Shown here one piece after another: positions 56,053 through 64,000 of a stretch of 64,000 nt of DNA; within the stretch, counting starts at the first letter, position 1; each line of letters begins with the position of its first letter. The notes under the pieces are model-generated. The model saw only the letters and a list, made by a program, of their open reading frames with translations. It was not told where the DNA came from and did not search any database. Origin of the DNA: Lytechinus pictus (taxonomy: Eukaryota > Echinodermata > Echinoidea > Temnopleuroida > Toxopneustidae); the NCBI RefSeq assembly GCF_037042905.1, contig NC_087254.1, positions 21,849,103 through 21,913,102 on the forward strand, read 5' to 3'. A program made the translations under genes and the position numbers.

Positions 56053-59000
56053 CTGAAATTACTTCCAATTTTCCAATTCAACAAGCATAACAATTGCAAC
56101 ATGATGGTTATGAAGATAATAATAACAGTGATGATGTTGGTTGCTCTTGTTAATGATGATGGGGATGACAGAAATAAGTTATGTAGAGAGAGAGAGGGGG
56201 GGGGGAGATTCTGATTATATAGACCTAGATATTCGAAAGATCCCGGTCTTTGGATGAGGATCTATTTGAGTATGAAATACTCGAAAAGGTGTGCTTCCGG
56301 TTATGTATTCATACAAAGTTGTTAAGGAAAAAATTGCGAAGAAAAATAAATGAAGAATAAAATCAACGGCATGAGTATTTCACAGAGGATGCGATCAATT
56401 TAAAATTCATTATGTTAACAATACAGTCATTAAAAGTCTTTCTAAACAACGGTATAGTGGAACACCTGTACGCAGCGTCAGATCAAATCAATGCATAATG
56501 CCATAATGCCACGGCTATCCTATACCCGCACCAATTTATCAGGTTTTGTAGTATTTTCGCTCCTGAAAATATGGCAGTTTGGAAGCCGATTTTGTTTCAC
56601 AAGACAGTCAGACCGCAGGTCCCTATGCTAATGAGCAAAAAGGCCAGATTCATCCAAATCATCTCGTGGCTGAATCCTCCTCCTTGCTAAATCTCGTGAT
56701 TCGTGAGATTTTCTTTCTCTAAGAATTTACCTGTTTTAACCTCAAGTTAAATGAAATATTATTGCACCATCAGATAGAGTAAAAGTTACTCTTTCATATT
56801 GGTCATTTATTTTGTATACAATATTTTGTTAAATAAGTAAATTTCTGGCCTGAAAATGTGCCTCAAAACTGAATTTTCTTCCTCTGTTTTCTTTTGCAAA
56901 TTGTGCAAAACTTTTTATTTTGAGCCTCAATGATATCTATATCACCATAAAGCTGAACTTCTGTACTTTCTCACAATGCCACTCTTGATATGCGGCATCT
57001 TTTAATCGGGTCAAGATCACACTTTTCCCACCAAGGTACAAGACGAGATTTCTGAAATTTTGTACTTGCATGAAATCCAGAGTTCTGATTTGCTGGATAA
57101 GGTTCACAGAACAACAGGCGCGGGGTATTTGAGGAGATTACCACATGAAAAGTGTGACCTTCCCACGAACCCAGGCACTGGAACCGTTGGAATTTGCCAT
57201 TGTGTGGTCTTTTTGACCAATCAGAGTGCAGTATTCTTGTTTTCAAGCTGCTTTATGTACTTATATAATTTATTTTATATTTTGGATCAAAAATTTATCC
57301 TCTGGTCATTGGCTAAAAGAGCTTCACGTGATTATGTGTATTTTCAACTATTTTGGAATGTTGGCAGCTAGGCATACTATTTGAGAAAATTACGTCATTT
57401 TTATGACGTCATTTCCCCAAATAGTAAAACTATTTGGGGAAATGACGTCACGGCGCCATACGCCTGATGCGCGTGATATCAAAATCACCAACATTCAGTG
57501 GGGTATACGAGAGCTCGAGTGCTTACCATGGGCGATACTCCCGACGTCGCGGCTACGATAGTACCATTCACTTCGGGGCTGCGCCCCTCAGTGAATAGTA
57601 CTATTCTGGAGTCACCTCTTGCCCATAGTTTTAACCAGAAACTCTCAAGGCAAAGTATATTTGTATATTATCTCTTAAAATGAAATTGGTATTCTGAGAT
57701 GATATTTTATCTCTCAGATAAAATTTACAATTTTATCTTGCGTATAGATTTTATCTTGCGTAAATATAGATGATACGCAACAGAACAGTGCCTGCGTAGA
57801 CATACCCATCGCGTATCTGGGTATTGCAACGCGGATGATTTGCTTGCGCCCAAGTTACTTTGAAGAAAAAAATGAAATAAACTTAAAAGAGGGTAGGGGC
57901 TATTTTATCTCCGCGACGTTGATTTCACCAATATTTCTAGGTGAATTAACCCCAAATGTTGACATGAAAATGAAGAAAAATTATATATTTATTGAGAATA
58001 AAGCCTTAACGTTATTCCTGTACAATCAGAGAGTATTTCATAAGACTTTTCTTGACTAATATTGTTCTTGAAATGAGGCTTGAAAAGATGCGATATAGAC
58101 TTCGCAAAAAGATGAGAGATTGTCCTTTTTGTTAAAAAGAAATATCTGTAAAGACGCGCAAGCGTATAGTGCAAGCGTATTTGAAGTCAATAAATTGACG
58201 CAATCTCACCCCTTTGCCAATTGGTTGAGTGACACGAGAGAGCTATAAAAGCGCGTTTCTAATTGGATATTGATTAAAAAGTAGGTGTGTCTTACGAGAT
58301 AAAATGAAGATAAAATTGTTCTCAGAATACCAATTCGGAGAGATTTTAAGGGCATTTTATCTCACTGATTTTAACGGAGATGAAATATTTTATTTTATCT
58401 GAGATAAAATGGATCTCAGAATACCACCCCTGCAGTCTGACTGAAGACTGCCCCAGCTATCGATTAGGCGGTTCATATTTGCAATTAAACGTTTTCATGC
58501 TGTCCCGTATCTTCAAAAACTTCTTGTCGTAGGATGGGGGGTGGGGTGTCCGGACACTTAATATTTTTGAAGCCTTCTTTTTTGTCTTTGGATTACACTA
58601 AAAATACGAATTCAATAGTTGTAATCATCTTCTGTTTTGTTCTCTATAATATTACCTAACATTTCGTACTAAACATTTTATGAAACTTTGCTTGTAAAGT
58701 TTTCCAAATGACTTTCTAAAACTGATCGTCCGGACACACAACCTGTCCGGACACACAACAACTGGGTATAATGGTATCTTTCAGTAGTACCGTAAGGGCA
58801 CTAGTATTCAACCCGTTTGGAGAGTTTCCTCAAATATATAGAAATATAGAATTTACCTGAATTTCAGACCCGTCTTATTTCCAAGAGCAAATGCTGGTTA
58901 TTCTTTTTCCGTTATTTTTTTCTTCAACCAGTTGACTGTGTGCGCGGGCGATCGAATTATACGGCGACGGATTTTGGTACTAGTATTCAACCCGTCGGCA

Positions 59001-62000
59001 CTAGTATTCAACCTAGCGATGAAAGATGGCCCTGTCTCTCAATCTGCCCTTGTCCCATCCGACTATGGACTAGACCATTTGAGATGAGACCAAACAGGGA
59101 ATTAATCAAAGCCAGAGACTTACATAGATCTAGATCTAATTTAGCAATCTGAACCCTTTTGAGATTTGCTATCAATCCTCACTAGGTTGAATATATACTA
59201 GTACCATTCAGTGCAAAAGACCATCGCCGCATAATTCGATCCTCCGCGCATACAGTCGACAGATTGACAAAGAAAATATCGACAACAGATTACCCTGGAA
59301 ATAACAAAGGTATGAAATTAAGATAAATTCCCTATTTCTAAATATTTTGGGGAATATGTCAAAATCTTTGAATTATGCCAGGTTGAATACTAGTACCCAT
59401 ACGGTACGACGGTGTAACGGAATGAAATGGTTTTATATCCGATCGCCATACTTACCGGGAACTCCGCCAGGTTTAAGGTCAGGCCTCATGAACAGAAGAG
59501 GGGGTGCAGCTATTGGTTCTATAGGGGGTAGTTTAGGGAGGGCGCCTCTGATGGATCCCTTGCTATGGTGACGAGAGAGGATACGATAGATCTCTCCTGC
59601 GGTCTTCTTAGATTCTGTCTTCAGCTCGCAGTAACCTGTAAGAGAGGGATTTTAGATAGGAAGACTACCCTGAAATATTTGGCATTAAACCTTAAGATGT
59701 GTCATAGGACTGAATTCAAATTGAAAACACATTCATGGGAATAAGCCATTTTTTATCATGCTAATTATTTTACCTGAACCATCATAGTTTCAAGTACATG
59801 ATGATTCAACATATAGTCCTGACGAAGAACAAATCTTATGTGCTTGCGACGTCGAGAATAACACTACAGTTCTTTTTAAGTGCTATAATACTGAAAAGAT
59901 AAACCATCAGCCATATTCAGGAATAACGTACATTACAGCAAACCTCATCATCCATAAAGTCAGACCGTTTTGCAACTTATTGTATATTGAAGATGTAGCC
60001 AATGCAGTAACGTAGCCTGTTTGTACTCAGAATATGCCTATTAGAGGCGAACTAGAATGAGATTATAATGGATAGTATCAAACGGAAAGAAGAAAAGGTC
60101 TGTTTGGAAAAGTGACAATTAACCATGAATTAGGGCTTCATCGTCGTATATGGAAAGCGAAATGTTTATAAACACTCCTTGATCACAAAACGGGGTGATT
60201 ATTAGGAAGAGGAAAAGGAAGGGTACCTAGGGACTTTTGACCACTTGCAGTATAGACCATTTCCAGGAGCCCAACCAAAAACCCCTGATCAAGGGTTCAT
60301 GAGACCCATTTACATGGGATTATCCAATGTGCATAATATTGTAGTTTCCTAGCTAGAGCGGTGATTCTGGATTTATAATGCAACAAGTAAATTAGTGTTC
60401 TTTGGCATTTTAAATTACTTCGCTTTCCATATTGATGGGCAACTGGCATTATGTTCTTTTACCTGCATCGCTCCCGGTGCTGTCGATGTGAAATCCGAGG
60501 GTTTCTTCCTGTATACTAGTCTGTGTGATTCTTTTTAGATCCCAGGCGATGCAGCATTTTGGCGGGCTAAGAGTGGCCAAGCACATAGCATGGTGCGTCA
60601 AGTGAAGAGCCATTCTAAACTCTGGCGCCACGATGCCTTTCAATGGAAATACCGTCCAACTCTCTATAGTGATAGAAAATGACAAGAAATGAAGTGGTCA
60701 TTTTTTGTTTTGAGCGACAACTGGTTTGAGTATGATGCACGGTGTCTAGAGGACATAGTGATGTATATCCTGGTGGGTGTTTCATAAAGCTGTTCGTAAG
60801 TTAAGATCGACTTTAAGAACGACTGGTGATCCTTTCTAGTGGCAAATGGTATTATTCATTGGCGATGGTTTAGCGCGTAAGAAAGGTTCACAAGTCGCTC
60901 TTAACTTACGAACAGCTTTATGAAACGGCCCCCAGATCCTAGACTTCCTAAACTTCATGTCAGCTTACTATGTAACAATTTTGCCAGCCAAGAACGATAT
61001 CCTTATTTGGCTTATTCCTTTGTCAATGCCTTCTTTGAGATTTTCCAAAGACGGTGACAGACCATCTACATATATCTACACGAATCAATTACTGATTCTG
61101 TATAAAGACAGTTCATAAAACACTTAAAACTTCTGGTGATTTGTTATTTTAACTTTTAAACACCAGAAATAGTTATGTTTAGGCCTGAGATTAAAAAAGG
61201 AGTGATTTCTGGAATGCATTGGGGATTACACTCTCCGAATAATTAATGCAACAATTTAAAAGTAACGATCAGTTATATCCATATAATCCATGGTTATATG
61301 GCACTTACCGCTGAAGAAATGTGACTTGATGAATGCGTACCAGGTGGCCAAATCTTCTGATGCCATCTTCTTAACAAACAGATCACGTGACACGGATTTG
61401 GACTCCTGGAAGAGGATAGTATCTGCGGCTAGCATGATAGCCCAATATTCGATGGGTGACTTCCGTTTCCCTGGTCTCTGCATCATCCCCCGTTCGGTGC
61501 CCATAAAGGTATCTTTGTTGACGGTGTAAGCACTCTTCAAGATCTTCTCGTCCATCTTCTTGAAGATCTTCAGCTGGAACAACCCTTGAGGTGGAGGAAT
61601 AGAGGTAAACAATCAAGATTACTGATTGGGGAATCTTCCTTCCGTTGTAAGGTTTTCCTAAGTCTGTCTTACATTTTGCGGATTCAGAGGCTAGTTTTGT
61701 ATGATAATGCTTGTATATTGTTATATGTTATTTTCAATAGTTAATGCAAATTATAGCATAACTTGTTTACTTTCCCAGATATATTTGTTTGTGTCTCACG
61801 TATCAAAGTTACTACTTGACGTCTGTAGATTACTTTGACGTCGAATAAATATGATTATAGACCAGGTCCACTGGTTAGTCAGCTCACACCCAATGCGTAA
61901 CACTTCAGCAACAGATGTTCCAGGATTTTACAAAAATGTTGTAGAATTCCATTAAAAGTGGTATCTAATTTCAAAAGACTATCCAAACAAACAATTTCCA

Positions 62001-62415
62001 AAGGAATGAAAGTAAGACAATATGAGGTGATGGAATCGCAGCCGATTTGGTACTTTCTGCTTCTGATAAACACTCGTTTCTATATTTGATATCAAATGCT
62101 TAATTTCATTGATTTGAACAAAAAACGGGTCCCATCCGAAGTCCTTGAGCTGTAGTGGAATATTTCTTGTATTCAATTGTTATTCTCGTGACATTATATC
62201 CAAAACAATTGTTACGAATCATTCCAGTATTCCTCATAATGCTGCGAAGTACATTTCAAATTATTGAGCACATACTATTTTATTTCTACCTTCACTGATA
62301 GCAGTAGAAATCTATTTATTATAAGAATGACTAGCTCATCAAAATTATTCTTACAAGATTAATTCCTTAATCAGTACTTACCGGTCTTTAGATCACCTTG
62401 AAAAACCACCCATCT
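55778..62415 (-). CDS. PH + PTB docking protein (DOK type), 3' five coding exons
   Basis: Adaptor that would sit at the membrane next to an activated tyrosine kinase, binding lipid through PH and phosphotyrosine through PTB. Coding exons in order on the minus strand: 62,415-62,382; 61,584-61,309; 60,663-60,463; 59,635-59,456; 56,052-55,778. Every junction carries one base over, and all four junctions agree. The PH part shows RWVVFQGDLKTG and GLFQLKIFKKMDEK and closes with the conserved Trp in EDLATWYAFIKSHF. The PTB part shows WTVFPLKG, then CCIAWDLKRI, LGFHIDS, YCELKTES and AGEIYRIL, the IRS-type pattern. The tail has PPQPPKPHPGTPP (SH3-ligand-like) and an acidic end. PH followed by IRS-type PTB and a Pro-rich tail is the DOK plan; IRS proteins are the alternative but are much longer. 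The exon(s) for the PH N-terminus were not found. Confidence 0.8.
56053..57403. other. Docking-protein intron, distal part
   Basis: Long intron (56,053-59,455). This part has a (GA)-G run near 56,190-56,208 and no supported gene. The paired readings at 56,971-57,371 on both strands reflect a roughly palindromic segment: AAGTGTGACCTTCCCA (57,149) faces TCACACTTTTCCCA (57,019). Confidence 0.4.
57404..57450. promoter_or_regulatory. Perfect palindrome bounded by two CRE octamers
   Basis: A 22-bp perfect inverted repeat with a 3-base loop: TGACGTCATTTCCCCAAATA and onward, mirrored to end TGACGTCA. TGACGTCA is the consensus CREB/ATF site. Another TACGTCATTTTTATGACGTC arrangement overlaps on the left. 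It may be a regulatory site or simply the end-pairing of a small MITE. Confidence 0.5.
57568..57606. repeat. Short inverted repeat
   Basis: GTACCATTCACT...GGGGC faces GCCCC...AGTGAATAGTAC, a near-perfect stem of about 18 bp, GC-rich in the middle. Confidence 0.65.
57688..58425. mobile_element. TIR element with GGTATTCTGAGAT ends, in docking-protein intron
   Basis: GGTATTCTGAGAT at the left pairs with ATCTCAGAATACC at the right. Inner repeats of TTTTATCTCTCAGATAAAAT and TTTTATCTGAGATAAAAT type occur near both ends, and an additional inverted TTCTCAGAATACCAATT lies at about 58,319. No coding capacity and no obvious target duplication. Confidence 0.7.
58426..59455. other. Docking-protein intron, proximal part
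   Basis: ACTAGTATTCAACC recurs at about 58,800, 58,978 and 58,998, and inverted (GGTTGAATACTAGTA) near 59,382, with a related form at 59,183; this looks like a small dispersed inverted-repeat element. CCGGACACACAAC occurs twice near 58,730-58,760. No exon supported. Confidence 0.45.
59456..59635 (-). CDS. Docking protein exon, end of PTB and linker
   Basis: Acceptor TCTCTTACAG and donor GTAAGT; 180 nt. Reads YCELKTESKKTAGEIYRIL (last PTB strand and helix), then a Pro-rich linker (LPKLPPIEPIAAPPLLF). Confidence 0.82.
60463..60663 (-). CDS. Docking protein exon, first part of PTB
   Basis: Acceptor CACTATAG and donor GTAAAA; 201 nt. Reads ESWTVFPLKGIVAPEFRMAL through CCIAWDLKRI to LGFHIDSTGSDAG. 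The W-x-L-K-R-I segment is the typical IRS-type PTB core. Confidence 0.82.
60770..60935. repeat. Fold-back MITE, GTTTCATAAAGCTG family (copy 2)
   Basis: GTTTCATAAAGCTGTTCGTA at the left is inverted at the right; arms extend through GTTAAGA-CGACTT. The central 60 bp (TAGTGGCAAATGGTATTATT, GATGGTTTAGCGCGTAAGAA) match the half copy at 32,771. Outer CTGG-G runs pair as well. It sits in the docking-protein intron. Confidence 0.85.
61309..61584 (-). CDS. Docking protein exon, main part of PH domain
   Basis: Acceptor CCACCTCAAG, donor GTAAGT; 276 nt. A closer acceptor at TTGTTCCAG would break the phase with the previous exon, so 61,584 is preferred. Reads GLFQLKIFKKMDEKILKS on to WAIMLAADTILFQESKS and DLATWYAFIKSHFFSG, ending with the invariant PH Trp helix. 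Confidence 0.8.
62382..62415 (-). CDS. Docking protein exon, early PH strand
   Basis: Acceptor TTTTATTTCAG, donor GTAAGT; 34 nt, reading RWVVFQGDLKT. A basic residue followed by W-V-V is the usual second-strand motif of PH domains. Confidence 0.72.
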
Positions 62416-63800
62416 CTGAAATAAAAGAGAGAAATAAAACATTATATAGTGGAGATTGATTACAATACAGTGCATTATATTTTTCTATAACAAAGAAACA
62501 TCCGTGAGATATTATTCCAGATAATCAAGAGATAGAAACATATTTACCCCCGGGGAATATACGAAATTGAAATGTATAATCTTGAATCTTTATCCAATTT
62601 TATCCCGAATTTCTCGTATTGACAGTAACATTATGAGCATATAGATTTTTCCTGATACATTTTCAATAATTACAAAGACTTTACTTGGAATGTGATGCAA
62701 GGAATGTTTTCCATGAATTTTGACAATCTAAGATACCAATTAGATGACTTGAATTTATAATGATTTTATTTGTTTTATTGTTTATTTGATGTAGAAGAAT
62801 CGTATATTCTTCATATTTGCTCCAAGGTAAATAGCAATAGTAGGCACACTTGCACCGGAATTTTCGTCATATAGGGATAGTTTAGACGAAAACTTGTCTA
62901 CAACGCTTAGGAGTGATACCGTTTTATGAACTTGTATTTAAATGTTTGGTATTGAAAAGACTAGTTTAAAATCAATGGCTGAATATTAAAAAAAAAATAG
63001 TTTTAAGGATGTTTTTATTGTATTCTCTCAAATCAAAATTCACATTCCATTAACAAGTTTTACAAATTATTTGAAATACGATTATAAATTATACATCAAA
63101 CTTCAAAGATACTGGAAATCAATAAAATACTGATGCGTTTCAACATTTAAAAAAATGAAATATTAACAAGATGTATCAAAATTAATGACAAGAGAGAAAA
63201 AAACAATGATAAAAAAAGGTGATGTTCTACCTCCCAACCTCCTCCCCGTCCCCAGGTAAAGAGCACCCTCCCCATTTTGCCTACTCTACATGGAAGGGAC
63301 TCAAATTCCCCGATTTTTTTTTTTTGCAAGAAAAAACAGAAACAAGTATGTGTTTTTGTTTGTTTTGGTTTTTGGGGGGTTTTGTCTCTCGCTGTATGCA
63401 CTTGAGGCCAAAAGCCCACACACATCCATGGATTTAAATAAAACTCGCTATCGATATATTATTATTTATTCTTGTATTGTAAAGCACTTGCTCTTTATCA
63501 TCGTTAAATTCTTATCACAAATTCTAGAATTATTCTTCCCCCACACACTATACATCCTCACTCACACACACGTTCACCCCACATTTTCATGTAGACACCC
63601 AACATGCACACAAATACATCCCGCTCATAATCTTCCACACATATCTTTTTTATTGAATAAATCAAAAAAAGTTTCAAATTAGGTTTTAACTCGAGATTCA
63701 TTCACTTTTTGTCAATATCCGAAACTATTACACGGATATGCCTAACAGATCACAATATCACTTTATCATGTTTATACACTGTACAAATATTTTAAACACC
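62416..63800. other. Presumed docking-protein intron, nothing recognised
   Basis: No further PH exon found. Contains poly-T/G-rich stretches near 63,310-63,380 and an AC-rich tract at 63,540-63,620. Confidence 0.35.
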
Positions 63801-63801
63801 A

Positions 63802-63979
63802 CGAGGTTAATTATGTGTCCAACCAATTTTGGGCAATATTTTGCCCAATGCGGAAAGCATATTGTCCAGTAAGGTTTAAAAAAAATAAGCAACAATTACT
63901 TTAGAATGGGGAAAATTTTCATCACACTGGATAAATAAAAATGCCTAATGTTGGTTGGACACATAATTATCCTCATGGA
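63802..63979. repeat. Fold-back MITE (AATTATGTGTCCAACCAA ends)
   Basis: AATTATGTGTCCAACCAA at the left and its inverted copy TTGGTTGGACACATAATT at the right; the outer CACGAGG and CCTCATGG also pair. About 178 bp, non-coding. Confidence 0.8.
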
Positions 63980-64000
63980 GCATTTTTACGCAATATTCTT

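Noticed and set aside
61290..61616. Other-frame ORFs at the PH exon (61,290-61,529 plus; 61,383-61,616 minus)
   Set aside because: Shadows of the PH coding exon; they lack domain motifs and consistent splice phase.

Overview
This is animal nuclear DNA: AT-rich, with GT–AG introns, no dense gene packing, and many nested transposons and simple repeats. The repeat style (hAT elements with G-runs, piggyBac-like TTAA elements, fold-back MITEs opening GTTTCATAAAGCTG) suggests an echinoderm, most likely a sea urchin. That assignment is inference; nothing in the window proves the species.

Layout. 1-7,110: a piggyBac-like MITE, then a 5'-truncated non-LTR retrotransposon (endonuclease plus reverse transcriptase) broken by two insertions, one of them a hAT element with a perfect 8-bp target duplication. 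7,110-24,090: almost gene-free, with a second large hAT element (9,932-12,325) flanked by a repeated segment, and several smaller inverted-repeat elements. 24,097-36,367: the most interesting region, a multi-exon plus-strand gene whose introns each carry one box C/D snoRNA. I find eleven: three copies of U15, one U21-like, four copies of a guide for the 18S Um578(yeast)/Um627(human) site (snR77/SNORD65 type), two copies of an orphan, and one with a U24/U76-like guide. The short exons are themselves duplicated and differ by single-base indels, so the gene looks like a non-coding snoRNA host (UHG/GAS5 logic) that grew by exon-intron duplication. 36,368-39,200: a tandemly duplicated 0.88-kb unit and a block present three times, possibly a continuation of the host gene.

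39,200-43,500: a minus-strand, intron-containing Mutator-like transposase relic, a 167-codon minus-strand ORF of unknown function, and two possible plus-strand acidic exons. 44,100-45,640: a G/A-rich minisatellite. 46,150-50,000: a small hAT MITE with 8-bp target duplication, a second copy of the element found in the snoRNA host intron, a 405-bp near-perfect palindrome, and a mariner-like MITE. 50,452-51,750: a single-exon immunoglobulin-domain membrane protein gene on the minus strand, disrupted by two frameshifts and one stop. 55,778-62,415: the 3' five coding exons of a minus-strand PH + PTB docking protein (DOK type), with consistent splice phases; its first exons lie outside the window or were not found.

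How it works together: the snoRNAs would be released from the spliced, debranched introns and guide 2'-O-methylation of 18S and 28S rRNA. The docking-protein gene and the Ig pseudogene are unrelated neighbours. All rRNA matches were made from memory of conserved rRNA sequence and need a computed check.
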